61,651 nucleotides of DNA, taken from contig CAJTGE010000021.1 in assembly GCA_910575795.1 (NCBI GenBank), forward strand, positions 1 to 61,651, in the 5' to 3' direction. Position 1 is the first letter of the stretch. The number at the start of each line of letters is the position of its first letter. A program made the position numbers and the translations under genes. Source of the stretch: Clostridiaceae bacterium. GTDB lineage: Bacteria; Bacillota; Clostridia; Lachnospirales; Lachnospiraceae. Shown here piece after piece: positions 36,301 through 49,100 of this stretch. The notes under the pieces were generated by a model, which saw only the letters and a list, made by a program, of their open reading frames with translations, ran no database searches and was not told where the DNA came from.

Positions 36301-39300
36301 GAAGCGATCGCCCAGGGCGATACATTGACCTTTACAGTCGATCCGCAGGTAGACGTGAACGAGTTCTATGTTTACTATTACCGGACAGAGGAATTTGACA
36401 ATACGGAAGCTTCCGAGGTGGATTATTCCATCCAGTTTACCGCTGCGGACACGAAAAGCATCCTTGCGGTCATGACCGGGAAAGCAAAGGCCGGGACGCG
36501 GATCTACTACCGCAATACATTTAAGGAATATGCATTCCGCACAGACGAGGCAAACTTTTTCATTGTGACCTCAGATACAAAGGAGAACTACGTGACTGTG
36601 CCCATGTACCGGGTGAACGGGAACCCGCCGGAGATCAACAATACCACAGGGAAATACGACGGGGCCGAGTGGCTGATGACCTTCACGGATGAGCTTGGCA
36701 ACCAGCTCCTGCCGTGGCGGCATGGGTATACGAGGAAGGGGGATACCCTTTACATCGATTACCCTGACACCATTTATGGTGAGGATGGCACTGTTTACCG
36801 GGCTATGAAGGAAGGCCCTTACGTGGAGCCTATGAAGGGGACGGTTTACCGCCAGTACAACATCAAGTACAATAAGGGCGATGAGTCCGGGAGCCTGCTG
36901 GATAAATGGAAGAAAGAGGCACAGGCAGCCTTTGATGCCATCAAAAGGACGGTTCCCTATAATTATACCGTGATTTACCGGGAGGAAGATTCCTGGAATG
37001 ACGTGGCCGTGTATGCGGGCGTCGGCGGGAAGGACGAGACGATATCCGTACAGGGGATAGTAATCCCGGGATATCGGCTGCCGGATGACACAGACCATAC
37101 GTTCCTCCTGGACGAGGACGGGAAGCAGGCAGTGTTCTATTGCGAACCCATTGATGGGAATCACGCGATGCAGCAGCAGAAGAACGATTACCGGATCCGG
37201 TTCACGGACGGGAAAGGGAATGATGTGCTGGAACGTGTGGAAGGCGACATGGCCTTTGAAACCGGGAACAGCTACAGCTATATGACGCTGCATTACCCGG
37301 ACACGTTCCGGGACAGGAACGGGGATATCTGGGAAGCGGACGAGAAAGGGCCGAAGCAGCTTGTTATGTGGAACCTGGACGCAAACCAGCACGAGATCAC
37401 TTACCACCGGTATTATGAAAACGGGTATGACAATCTCTTTGCGGACAATGCGGAGGACGCCCGCAGGCTTCTGACAGAGGCAGCAGTCTTTACCGTGGAT
37501 ACGGAGAAGCACTCTTATATTGTGATTGGGCGGGACTACGACCCGTCGCACACGGAAGTCAGTTCCGTCATCTCCCGGTATGATATTGCCAATTACGCGA
37601 CTGAAAAGCTGGATGAGTTCGTAATGGACGGGGTGACCTACCATATCACCAGTGTCACATTCAACCGTGTGTGGCGCCAGGAGACATGCACCCATGACAT
37701 GGAAGTCACAGGCAGGGTGGAGGCAGGCTGCGAAGTAACCGGTATGGAGACACGCACCTGTAAAAAGTGCGGATACTCCGAGACCACTTATTTCCACGCT
37801 TCCGGGCATGAGGACAGGAACCATGACGGCATGTGCGATAACTGCGGCGCTATGATGGCCATGAACATCGGTGATGAGATCACTGTGACCTGGAATCTAG
37901 GGGCGCTGGACAAGGAGCCGATAAACTTAAACTTCATTTGCATCGACACGGACTACAAAGGTACGGGCAAGAAGCTCCTGTATGCGGTGGATGCGCTGCC
38001 GCCGGAGTATTACGGATGCTACAGCACGGATGGCCACGCGGATTATACATCAAGCGACCTGAAATATTACCTGGAGGATGAATTCCTGGACGGGTTAAGC
38101 AACAGGGATGCACTCGCATCTGCTGACGGACGGTCCGTAGGCCTGCTGACCCTGGAAGAATACAGGGAGTACAAAGCACAGGCGGCGAATGTCTATAAAT
38201 TCCCGTCCGGTCTCACCGTGCTCTATGAGGCGTCCGGAGAAGACGGTATGGTAGCCTTAAGCAACGGCAGGAGGGTAACGCCGGAGGAAGCCGGGACAAA
38301 ACCGGTCCACCCAATCCTCTTCATGGATGCCGGCGGGGCAGTGGAAGGGACAGTCAGCGGGCGCTGGGAAGCAGGGGATTACCAGTCCAGGTATATCGGC
38401 GATAAATCCTACCTGTTCCGATGCGTGAACGATAATTACAAGGATAATTCGAATCTGGATAAGACCATGGCGCTCTTTTTATGCGATACGGTCATCCCGT
38501 CTTATGAAGGGCTTGGTTTTAACGCAGACAATACCAAACGGGATACCCGGTTTTTCGGCAGCAACAACAATTACCGCTATTCCGTGATCCGGCAGTTTCT
38601 GCGGGAGAACCAGAGGGAGACCGGAAGCCTGATCACCATGGACGTCGGGGTCAAAAATGAGTACGAGGGTTCCACTGCTGCCGGGAGTTTTGAAGCGCTG
38701 AATGAGAAGAACCTGACCAGGCATAAACGGAATGTTGCCCAGTACCTGGAAGAGAAACTGTTCATCCCGTCTGTGGAGGAAGCCCTGGATATGCGGGACT
38801 ACCTCTGGAAGTTCGAGCGGAGCGACCGGGATAATATTGATGCCGTGTATGATGGACACTACCTGACGTCCTATTGGCTCAGGACGCCTGTGTATGGGAC
38901 GGATGACAAGATCTATGTAGTCAATTTAAAAGATGGTACGATCGAACCCCATTCCGTGCAAGAAGAGTATGGGATCCCGGATACGCATGCATATATGGAA
39001 TATTCCGCAGATAACGGGAATACCTGGAGCCCATGCACGGAAGGGAGCACAACTGTCACGGCCCCGGGGAACTACCTGGTACGCGGGAAGGCAACCGGCG
39101 ACACCGTGATGCCGGTGCTGTCAGGAGGCATGTATGTCCTGCAGGACACCACAAGCGGACAGGAGTACTCCGCAGACGGAGGCGCGACATGGAACGTGTG
39201 TTCAGACAGACAGACTGTAGTTGGAGTAAACCAGGCATGCCTGGTGCGCGTGAAAGGTTATTCCCGCCAGGTGGATGTTAATGCGGCAGTACAGGTATTA

Positions 39301-39660
39301 ACTTCCACGGATCCTTCCATGGAATGGTCCGCAGACGGAGGCGTGACCTGGAACGCATGCGGGCAGACGCTCACGCCGGTGCCGCAGGCAGGAAACTACA
39401 CCATGCGCCGGAAAGAGAATCCAGAGGGTCCTTGGGAGCAGGGAACCCAGGTACGGTACCGGATAGACGGGACGTCCTACGGGTATGAATACTCCATGGA
39501 CAACCGGACCTGGCAGATCTGTACGGACAGGGCAACCTATGTAACGGAGCCGGGGCAGTATACCATACGGCGGACGGAGACAGGGGAGGACCGGGAAGCG
39601 GTCAAGAAGACATGCGATGTCGGCATACGGCCGATGTACGCTGTATACCAGGAGCAATGA
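33367..39660 (+). CDS. Giant exported surface protein 1 (2097 aa)
   Basis: An AAGGAGG site and a classic signal peptide (KSAAALLAVTQSVMPAFA, residues 13-30) start this protein. Residues 35-160 are aromatic, Gly-rich cell-wall-binding-like repeats (GDWMYKGEDGNYLSNTWL, GWKLIDGIWYF). A Gly/Ser/Pro linker (163-215) leads to a long array of MucBP-like modules of about 65-75 aa (YSYTVRYTD..GN.L, YTYIIRYTD) from residue 238. A Cys-rich insert near 1440-1500 may bind metal. A DUF6273-like domain follows (about 1500-1870), then four short repeats (EYSADGGATWN, EWSADGGVTWN). No LPxTG motif is seen, so anchoring is probably non-covalent through the N-terminal repeats. It is a likely adhesin or shield. 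Confidence 0.8.
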   Translation: MHFNRNRKRTIRKSAAALLAVTQSVMPAFAAAAGVWEVKDGDWMYKGEDGNYLSNTWLRDPSDNRLYHLSESGVMDSGWKLIDGIWYFLTNEHNGFFGAALENTWAWVDGYCYYFGADGKMAANCTTPDGFTVNSDGQWTENGVAVYIAGRGYQTKPTPTSGASASGTGTSGRGGGSPRGGGGGSSSGGGGHTLSSANEGNGGGQGSGEQGSSPGDDTPQAKAGDGNSDADTSKDTIYSYTVRYTDAGGNLLASYERKALSDAIITADVKEFAGYRKRDAGQELFHLTMDQAVFVVVYEKAETGNQEDQGIQPPKAEYTYIIRYTDQKGNVLAQSEGKGEPGEMVRIPECAFSGYEKEPGQADARVLGRDNETFDVIYRKTETSAEYSYTVRHIGPKGEILLDETGAGRPGSMVKLDAHTFDGCRLAGKQEEEVSLDLDGQVFSLYYASMEEDVSTEEENDACSYTIYYMSTDGEILHTLTGEGRAGDELSIEEMSFGGYREKEGQAHEKTLPGRNAAFTVLYQAEKTAALCAYTIRYAAMDGTILFEETGEAFSGQTAEIPVREFDGYTEIENQAHAYTVTPLPGDTIFCIKYEAVREEGDPEEPEKDPEGTDTEAPREDPRDTGEQNKAEKYSYSFIFVDGSGEQIGSKTGSARAGAVLGIPDIVLEGYEIGESVQKSYTTEKDGEMFSIPCVETDDQPDAATPSTLQAQTYYYLLRYCDRDTGELLASESGLAYAGSEIAPGEAPEGYTLADDTRFTVEATDSPRGNRFTVWCISDEYTLPEGSVEYTVSCVDPDGNVIKTFTDTALSGTVIRPDYEICGYDMDTENVYEFILSEDNFSFEVLYIPYRIMKYEFRITDIDTGEMLGTKEMEGRAGSRADVPFTGEDFAIAGYDILSNVPENVLVSSNKANNYMNIYVKKIRKPSDVEDIRTYVVHFVSYHDKTVKVFDDQAGAAPAGAEVTVSFLTKVNLPDGTYEAIAQGDTLTFTVDPQVDVNEFYVYYYRTEEFDNTEASEVDYSIQFTAADTKSILAVMTGKAKAGTRIYYRNTFKEYAFRTDEANFFIVTSDTKENYVTVPMYRVNGNPPEINNTTGKYDGAEWLMTFTDELGNQLLPWRHGYTRKGDTLYIDYPDTIYGEDGTVYRAMKEGPYVEPMKGTVYRQYNIKYNKGDESGSLLDKWKKEAQAAFDAIKRTVPYNYTVIYREEDSWNDVAVYAGVGGKDETISVQGIVIPGYRLPDDTDHTFLLDEDGKQAVFYCEPIDGNHAMQQQKNDYRIRFTDGKGNDVLERVEGDMAFETGNSYSYMTLHYPDTFRDRNGDIWEADEKGPKQLVMWNLDANQHEITYHRYYENGYDNLFADNAEDARRLLTEAAVFTVDTEKHSYIVIGRDYDPSHTEVSSVISRYDIANYATEKLDEFVMDGVTYHITSVTFNRVWRQETCTHDMEVTGRVEAGCEVTGMETRTCKKCGYSETTYFHASGHEDRNHDGMCDNCGAMMAMNIGDEITVTWNLGALDKEPINLNFICIDTDYKGTGKKLLYAVDALPPEYYGCYSTDGHADYTSSDLKYYLEDEFLDGLSNRDALASADGRSVGLLTLEEYREYKAQAANVYKFPSGLTVLYEASGEDGMVALSNGRRVTPEEAGTKPVHPILFMDAGGAVEGTVSGRWEAGDYQSRYIGDKSYLFRCVNDNYKDNSNLDKTMALFLCDTVIPSYEGLGFNADNTKRDTRFFGSNNNYRYSVIRQFLRENQRETGSLITMDVGVKNEYEGSTAAGSFEALNEKNLTRHKRNVAQYLEEKLFIPSVEEALDMRDYLWKFERSDRDNIDAVYDGHYLTSYWLRTPVYGTDDKIYVVNLKDGTIEPHSVQEEYGIPDTHAYMEYSADNGNTWSPCTEGSTTVTAPGNYLVRGKATGDTVMPVLSGGMYVLQDTTSGQEYSADGGATWNVCSDRQTVVGVNQACLVRVKGYSRQVDVNAAVQVLTSTDPSMEWSADGGVTWNACGQTLTPVPQAGNYTMRRKENPEGPWEQGTQVRYRIDGTSYGYEYSMDNRTWQICTDRATYVTEPGQYTIRRTETGEDREAVKKTCDVGIRPMYAVYQEQ

Positions 39661-40106
39661 ATTGCTACGCCTGAAGCTGCCTGGAAGGAAGAACCATCAG
39701 GCGGGGGTTCCAAGCGCCAACGTAAATAGTCAAAAAAAAGAGAAGAATCCTCTGGTTACGCGACAATGCAGCCAGGGGATTTCTTTTTTTGAACAAAAAA
39801 GTTCAAACGCAGAAACTGCTGTCGGAAGTCAAGGATCTGCGGCGTCAGAAAAAACACCTCAAAAAAATCTTATCCGCAGAAAGGGTTCGATACTTCGTCT
39901 CTGCCTGAATTAAGGCCGATAACCCTGCAAAATGCCTTGTTTTTCCATAAAAAAATATATTTTAAAAGACTACAGAAAAAATCCACAAAATCCCCGGCGT
40001 AATCCATACTATCTACGATACTGTAACGGCCGGGATTCTGGCCGCTCAAATCAATAAATTCCCTTTAATTTTTTAAAGACATAAAAAAGAAAGGAGTATT
40101 GTAAAA
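39661..40106 (+). promoter_or_regulatory. Upstream region of giant protein 2
   Basis: No gene is seen in this 446-bp gap. It holds the terminator at 39742, TATCCGCAGA at 39871-39880 (preceded by AAAAAATCT), CCCCGGCGTAATCCATACTATC ending near 40012, and the AAAGGAG site before 40107. CCCCGGC-N5-CCATACT is shared with the region before 51195. Confidence 0.45.
39742..39788 (+). terminator. Rho-independent terminator
   Basis: AGAATCCTCTGG pairs imperfectly (G-U pairs, one bulge) with CCAGGGGATTTCT, followed by a T-run. Confidence 0.75.
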
Positions 40107-43100
40107 GTGAGAAAGAACAGAGCTAAACTGATGAAACGGTATACCGTTGGGATCGTTTCTGTCGCTACCGTCCTCCCGGGCGTGGCGCCTGCAGTACCGG
40201 CGTTTGCAGATGAGAAGGACGAAACCGTTACCATAGCAGAAGGTGAGGATGCCGGAACATCGGAAAACCCCGAAGAAACGGCTGGCAAAGCTGAGTTCGA
40301 GGAAAGCGAAGATGGCAAGAATGCTGGTGATGAAATTAACGAGGCTGATAAAGCAGACGGCTCCGGCAAAGCCGAAAATCCTGGCAAGTTAGATGAGCCA
40401 GGCGACGGGGAATCCGATAAAGCTGATAAAACGGATAAAGCCGACGGGACGGATAAAACTAATACGGCGGATGAATCCGATAAAGCCGACCAGATGGGCG
40501 AGGCAGATAAAACCGATAAGGCGGATGAGACGGGTAAAACCGACGAGATGGATGAGACGGATAGAACCGATAAGGCGGATGAGACAGATGAAGCCGACGA
40601 GGCGGATAAGACGGATAAAGCTGATGGAGCTGATAAGAAAGACGAGGCAGATAAAGATAACAAAGAACCGGATGAAGATGGAAAGAACGGCATCTTAGAG
40701 GATGCCGTTCTGGAGGATAACGGGAACCCGGAAACATCGCAGCCGGAAGAAAAGGAGGATACCGGCGCCAAGCCTGATGCGGATGAAAAAGAGAAGGAAA
40801 AAGAGGAACTGACCGATGACATGGATCTGTCCTCCAAGGTATTTGCGGATTATCCGGAATTTGGCTCCGCAGAGTTCGTGGCATGGCTTTCTGGAGCATC
40901 CGGGGATGAGATCAGGGAATGGTATGACGCTGCCGTGCTTTACTTAAACGCTGATAAGGCAACCAGTTCCGATGCGGAGAGAGCGGACAGTAAAAAGGAT
41001 GTCCTCCCATTCGGCACAGACGAATTCTGGGCATGGGTTTATGAAGACGCCGCTGAGATGAAAGACGGCGAATGGCTGTATGATATGGATGCTATCCTGT
41101 CCTGGATGGTGGATGCCGGCTATGAAGATGCCATGGCGTTCATGGATGAGTTTTTCCTCAGTACCGACACTCTGGCCAATGTAGCGGATTACCCCGAGTT
41201 TGGCTCCGCAGAGTTTTTCGCATGGCTGGAGACAGCGACAGAAGACCAGGTGCGCGGATGGTATGAGATCAATAAGAAAGCATCCGATAACGCGACAGAG
41301 GAGCAGATGGCTTCCTATGCACTGGAATTTGACTCCGATGAGTTCTGGGAGTGGTTTACCGACAACTGCGCCACTATGATCGATGAGGAAACAGGCTTCT
41401 ACTCTTACCGTTATGACGTGATCTACGACTGGGTATGCCATGTGCCGTTTGAGACTGCTTATCCGTTTTTGCAGTTTTTGAAGGTCAACGCACAGACAGC
41501 CACATTTGCCGCTGCAGGCAGGCTCTGGCCGAATAATTATGGAAGCACAGGCGATCTGTATAGCAATGGCAGGGGTACAAAAGAGAACCCTTATATCATT
41601 GACAGCGTGGCGGATCTGCGGCTGTTTGCGGTCACGATCGCACAAAATCAGTCCAGATACAACAATAATGATGTGTACTACTTAATTGAGAACGGGACCT
41701 ATGACCTGAACGGATCCTGGATCCCTGTCGGCGGTGCGCTGAACCCCGGAGGGAACCCGACGGCGTTTATGGGCCATCTGGCATGCGGGAAGAATGCCGT
41801 GATCGAGAACTTTGGCTTTAAGTCCAATACAGCTATCGGGATCACCCCGGATATCGTAAACGGTGTGATTGACCAGACCCATGTAGGTTTCTTTGCAAAA
41901 CTGGGTGCGGGATCCAGCGTGACGGGTTTAAGGATCCAGACCGACAACAACACTATCGCCTCTTCCGCAGACTATACAGGTATCCTGGCCGGTGAGGCTG
42001 TGGACTCCACGATTAAGGAGTGTGTGGTAAGCGGATATGTCAAGAGCGCATATGGATATGCAGGCGGTCTGGCAGGATACGCACACAGCTCAAATACATC
42101 TGATGCGAACCGTGGATGCGTAATCGAAAACTGTATCGCGGACGAAGTGGCTGTGTGGACGGATGTTGCGGCGCCGAACGGCTTCTGTAACGGATATTCC
42201 GCGGTCGGCGGCATTGTAGGCTACGCCTCCAATACGTCTGTCCTGGATACTTCCGTGGACACCAATTCCGGATCCGGAAACCACATTTATGGGAATGCGG
42301 CATATGTCGGCGGCGTGGCCGGGGCGATCAAGAATTCCAATATCATTAACACCTATGTAGAGAGCGGCCAGGTGGGCAGTACCGGATCCTATGCGGTTGG
42401 CGGTATTGTCGGCGGCTATGAAGGGGGACAGATCAAGGTCGGCAGGTTCTCCGGTGATGTCATTGCCCCTGCGAGCGGATACAATTATTCCGCATGTTTT
42501 GTTGGCGCAGCGCTCCGCGGGCACAGCTTCACTTATGGAGAAACAGGCGATATCTGTTATCTGTTTGCGGATACCAAATCCAAAGCGGATAAGGGTGTGT
42601 TCGGCGGCAAGCCGGCAGATGTCGGCGGGACCTTCGGTACGGATGCCCATATCGGTTACTGGCACGCGGGAGATAAGGGCTATACCCTGATTTCCGGCTC
42701 CATTGACCGGGACAGCGCGGATGGCAATTATTTCTATGAGGAACTGGAGCGCGGCATCCTGGCATGTGTAAAGGCAGCCGGAAGCCAGTCTGCGGCAGAC
42801 CCGAACCTGGATACGCTTGACCATTTCACCTGCGATAACAGCGGAAACCCGATCCGCGGCTACCTGCTCACTGTGGCTACCCCCATTGTGGATGGAAGGG
42901 AAGCGGCGAACATAACCGCGTATGTGCTGGGGAATAATTACCGGAAGCCCTGTACTGCCACCAGCCAGGCGGCATTTGCAAAAGGCGATGTGGTATATTT
43001 GGCTTTCCAGGATCTGGAGGATACGGACGCCTATTACCAGATGAATTCCGAGGCAGCACAGAATCCATGGTATTCTTATTATAACAGCGACATCTTTACC

Positions 43101-46100
43101 GTATTTGAGGAAGATATGGCAAAAGCGGGCGTAAACAAGTCCGGCGGCTATCATTTTACCATGCCCGCATCTGATACGACTGTAGGCGCCGTATATAAGA
43201 AGGTAAGCGAATCTGTACGGATCAACCCGGAGCGGGTAGTGTTTGAAGTAACCCAGATCCGTACCGGCACAAGGGAACGCCCCACCATCGAATGGCGTGT
43301 GACCGCTTATGACGCCGACCCGGATATCTCCGCTTCCGCAAGAGTGATCACTGACGGGGCAGGAAACAAATGGGAGAACCGCCTGATCGCAACCCAGACA
43401 CAGGATGGTTCGCTGCGTGTGGAGCCTGACGCCAAATTCTGGATGGGTTCCAAAGTCAACGGACAGGTTAACAGCGGCTATAACCTGATTTGGCAGTTTT
43501 CCAACAACGCAACCCTGGCGGATGAAGCCGGGAACGGCCTGATCTATAACCTGTCTGCAGGTTACGGGAACACGGCTGCACCGACCGCATCGTTCATGCT
43601 GAACTTAACGGATCCTGGCACATCCGCCATCGCAAAGCAGGCCCACCTTCTGGAAGAAAAACAGAAGAATGAGGGATATAAGAACAGTATCACCACCGCA
43701 AGCCCGTACTGGTACCATTCCATCGTAACAGCGACCGCGCAGGTTCAGGACTCCACAGATCAGAACAATCCACCGGTAGGTACGCTGGATGCAACGATCA
43801 AGTTCAATATCATCGACCAGACCCAGGTGGCTGTAAACGGTGTGGCCTTAAGCCACAACAACATCACCTATGACGTGGTCCGCACTTTAAGCGGCGACCG
43901 AAAGAACCCGACTGTTAAGTACACGGTGAACGGGGAGTCCAATTCCACAGCAGGAAGCGTCTCCGATCTGATCGCCACCTTTAACCCGGATTATTTTACA
44001 AAGGATCAGGTGAACTGGTACATCACCAGCACCGGCCTTGATGAGAATTTTGAGGACATCAAGAACGAGGAAGTCCAGAACGTGACAGACGTGGATGACG
44101 GCACGATCAACTTAAGTTTAAGCCTGAACAGCTATAAGAACGCCTATGTGAACTTAAAAGGTGTCACAGACCGTTCAGCAGATGGGAACATTACGATCAG
44201 TGCATGGGCGAAAGATGAGGATGCCAGATATACTACGCTCCTTAAGAAAAACCCGGGCGACAGCCATACTTACCAGAAGCTGGTAAAAGTGACTGCTCAT
44301 GACGCATCCAGGAATTCCGTGACGGATACCTGTCTTGTGACAGTGAACTTCCGAACCGAGGATCAGACCGAGATTATGCCTACTGAAGTAAAGATCAATG
44401 ATGATTCCCATATCTATGGATATGATATCTACTATAGCTTCGCAGGTGATGTGAATTCCAGGATTACAAACCGGACGATCACCCTTGCAGGCGGAAAACA
44501 TGATATCTTAAAGGACGGTAAAGGTCAGACACTTTCCGCCACCGTAAAGAGCAACGGCGAGATGTATGACAAAAACGATCCGAGCTACAACCCGTATGAT
44601 GATGGAGTGGTATGGAGTATTACCAACCCGAAGGCGGCAGAGGGAAGCCTTCTGGATGTCAATGATATCCTGCGGATCAACCCGGACACCGGCGAGATCA
44701 CCATAAGGGGCTACAGCGATACGGATAATAAGGCAGATCTGGGATATTCTCCATGGGTGTGGGATCTGATCAATAACCGGAAGCTGAACGGCATTACTGT
44801 GCCGGTGCGTATCTATGCCACCTCCACCAGAGACGCCAATGTGTTCGACTATAAGGATATTAACATCACATTCCGCGCATCGACAGCATCATCTGAACAG
44901 CAGGACGGCATGGTGTTCGATATCGTAGAAACCAAAACTACGGCCAAAACGGTTGACGGCACGGATATCGTGGAAAACTCCGTATGGACAGGGAACCTTC
45001 CGCAGGAGTTCGAGATGACACTTTCCGGCAGCGGCGACGGCGCACCGATCCCGAAGATCTATGACGAAAACGGGAAAGAGCTGGGCGGAATGAACCGGAT
45101 CCTGAACTTAAGCGATACGATCCAGGACGGCGAGACACGTCAGACTAAGGCGAAGCTGAACGTGAACACGGATGCTGACTGGTTTACTGCGATCCGTAAC
45201 GGGTGCGGAGATGACAACCATGGCACAGCAACCTTTACGATCAAGGGCACATCGGAAAACAGCACGTCGGAAGTGATGATTCCGGTAACGATTAACTACC
45301 GCTATGAGGGCCTTGACCTGACCGCAAAGACGATAGACAGCCTGCCGCAGGGATATGAAGCGACCCCGGAGACTATCACAGAGGAAACCCCGGAGGAGAC
45401 TTATGACGTATCCAAGGGCAGCGTAAAGGATCGGAATATTAACTTAAAGGTAGTTGTAACCCAGGGAAGTAAGACTTCCAACGTGGAAGCAACCAAGAAA
45501 TGGTCCTACGGCATTGTGAAGCTGGATAATACCCATTATTCCGAAAACGGAGCGGCTGTGAACACAGGCGCCTACACCCTGGCCGGCGATCTTGCCAGAT
45601 ACGCAAAGGTTGACAGTAAGGGATACCTGACGCCCATTAAGGGAAACTGGGAGGATTTGATCGGCAGGAATGAGACCACCGGGCAGGTAGACGGCGTTGT
45701 GACCTGCTATAAGGAAGAAGCCGGGAAGCTGAGGGTGGCAGACAGCTACAAAGTGACCATCGACTTCCGTTATGACATGGCCTACCTTGACCAGCATGAG
45801 AAGACATTCGACATCGTATACACGGATAATTCCTTTACGGTTGATACGGCAGGTAGCTGGTCCGGCGAAGATCCGTTTAAGCTGACCGCCCACTTTACGG
45901 ATGAATCCGGTGTCAGCGTGTCCCCGGACTTTACCTTTGACTCTGACCTGGTGAACGTGGATGCTGACGGCAACGTCACCGTGAACAAGGAGACCTGGAT
46001 CAAGGAGATCATTGACGGAGCGAAGGAGTATGGCTCCGGTACATTTTCCGGAAGCAGGAAAGCTGTAATCACAGCCAACGGCAAAAACGGGACGAAGGAT

Positions 46101-49100
46101 ACCTGTGTGGTGACCATCAACTTCCGTTACGACCAGGTAAGGCTTAACTCCAACCAGGAGAACTTTACGGTCATCCGCACCCAGAGCTCCAGGACCAATA
46201 ACCCGAGCCATGTATGGAGCGAGTTAAAGGATGGCGTGGTATCAGAGATCAGGCCAAGGCAGTTGGATGCCTCCATGCATTTACAGGACGGCAAACCGAC
46301 CATCCCTTACTGGAGTTCCGATAATACGGAGTATGTGACGGTTAATGATGCAGGTGTGATCAGTCCTGCAGTTGACCAGGCATGGCAGCAGGCTGTCATC
46401 GACAATGGCAGTTACCAGGATTCCCGCATCGGCACAATCCATGTGACGGACAGCGAAAACACGGTAAAGGACAGCTGTAACGTCAATATCAACTATATCT
46501 ATGAGGATATAGAGCTGGCCAGGAACGAGGCGACCCTGAATGTGACCCTGCGGGCGACCGGAATGCGTGATGACGCCACCTATGTCGTTGAAGGATATGA
46601 GCTTGACAACCCGGCAGTGCTTCATTCCTATGACCCGGATGAGACGGGCGTAAAGTACAGCGTGGACGGCGCAGGATCCGCGTTCCTGGAAGTAGATAAG
46701 AACGGCAGGATCAGCCTGACGCTCCCGAAAGACAGCGAAGGCAGCCTCCTGTCCGGGCAGGCGTTTAAAGACAGCGCTTCCAAGTTCATCCAGGATGCCA
46801 TGACGCATCCGTATACTCCGGACGGAAGATGGGTGTCCACATCGACAGCCGTGATTACCGCACAGAGCGAAGACGGGCGGATGGCCGACCAGTGCAATGT
46901 AAGAGTGAACCTGATCTATGAAGATATGCAGATGGCGGAAAAAGAACAGACGCTGGATGTGAAGATCCGGGCCCTGAACCGCCAGCAGCAGACTTACGAC
47001 ATCAGCAGGTTCGATGGGAAAGTGGACTTTGATATCCATTCCCAGGATCCGGATGATACCGTTGCCTTTACTTCCAGCGACCCGATCGTGACCATTAAGG
47101 ATGATGGTACCTATGCCCTGGTAGTCCCGGGAAAAGCTGAGACTAACTGGACCGGTGAAAATTTCCTGTCTAAGCGGAACGAGTTTGTGAAGGCTGCCAT
47201 GGCTGAGCCGGGCGTTACTCAGTCCAGGGATGTAATCCTGACTGCGGAAACCAAATACAGCCATATGAAGGATACGGTCACGCTCCATGTGAACCTGACC
47301 TATGAGGAAGTATCGTTAGACCGAAGCGAGGCTGCTATGGCCATCACAATGAAAGCCGCAGGCAATGCCGAGTCGCCGGATTATTCCTTCAGCGGGGACA
47401 CCAGCCTGAATTTAAAGAGTGTGATTAACTCTATTGATTTAAACAATACCGATGTCACCTACGAATCGGATAATCCGGACATCCTGACTGTGGATAAGTA
47501 CGGCAATGTAGCCCTGACAACCCCGCGTTATTCAGATTATGACCGGTTTATGAAAGAAGTGAATGAAGGCGGGGACAAGTTCGAGTTTATCAGGGAAGCC
47601 ATGAGATTCCCCTACGAGAAAGACAAATCCGACAGCATACGCACACGGGATGTCAGGATCACGGTACGCGACAGCAGCGGACAGGAGGACGAATGCACCG
47701 TACATGTAAACCTGATTTACGAAAACCTTGTTATGAGGAACAAGGAAGTTACCATAAAGTTAAGACTGCGTGCAAAAAACCTGTACCGCAGGGAATTTGA
47801 AATTATCGGAGAACCGGTATCTGTGGCGCCTGATATAAATTCGCCGAACTACACGAAGGCCGTCTACACGTCATCGGATGACAGGCTTCTGACAGTGGAT
47901 AAGAATGGAATGGCATTTATCACGCTGCCATCATCCATGAGCGGGGATGCATTTATGAATGGGATCCATGATTTCCTGAAGGATGCAATGCTCCACCCGT
48001 ATGACAAAAAGAACCCATATATCTGTACTGCCAGGGCGACCGCGACTGCGGCGACCGAGGACGGGACGATGCTTGATACCTGCACGGTGAAATTTGAACT
48101 GATCTATGAAAATACCGACCTGGTGGATGCAGCGAAGACCATGGATGTGACGGTCACAGCGACAGGATCCAGAAGCAACCCTGCCTATACGGTGGCCGGG
48201 AACAAGGCGACGCTTGCCACCCTGTTGCATAACACGCAGACAGACGAGCATGGGCCTGTTTATACTTCTGGCGATCCATCGGTCTTAAGCGTGGATAAAA
48301 ACGGCCAGGTGACAGTGGTACTCCCGGGCAACGCATCAGGAAGCGCATTCACAAACAAGGCCAACGCCTTCCTGAAAGAAGCGCTGCAGCATCCGTACAC
48401 GGCAGCAAACCCGTATATTGCATCCAGAACGGTTATGATCCGGGCAACAAATGGCGAAGGGGATCTGGCAGATGAGTGCCCGGTAAAGATCAATCTCCGG
48501 TTCGTCGATAAGACTACAGCATATTCTGGCGGAAGCAGCAGCGGAGGAGGAAGCCATAGCGGCGGTGGTGGAGGGGGAAGTCACAGCAGCAGCGGTGGTG
48601 GAGGAAGCAGCTCCTCTAAGGGAGTGGGGCCGGGAGGAACCGTGTCCAAGACCACAAGCGGTATGCCGTCTTACGTACTCAAGGGCGGAACCTGGGTACA
48701 GGATGCCCAGGGCAAATGGCTGTACATTAACGGGCGTACTTACACGAATGAATGGGCCGCGGTCCATAACCCGTATGCGGACGCATCTAGGGGGCAGGCG
48801 GAATATGACTGGTTCCATTTCAGTATTGACAGCTTTATGAACACTGGATGGTATACAGACGAAAACGGGGATACGTTCTTCCTGCATAACGTTTCCGACG
48901 GTACCCTGGGGCATATGTACACCGGCTGGAACTGGATCGATGATAACGGTGACGGTATTTACGAGTATTATTACTTTGAGCCTGAGTCCAACGGCAGGCG
49001 CGGGCGGCTTTATAAGGACACGGATATCGGCGGATATATGGTCAACAGCAAGGGCCAGTGGGTAGATTCAAATGGAAATACCGTAACCTGTACTGCAGAT

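Noticed and set aside
40414..40680. CRISPR-like regular repeats
   Set aside because: Repeat units are short, in frame, encode Asp/Lys/Ala and have no unique spacers. No CRISPR array is present in the window.
40073..40837. Ser-rich minus-strand frame
   Set aside because: It is the complement of the Asp/Lys repeat tract of giant protein 2, so the Ser runs are an artefact.
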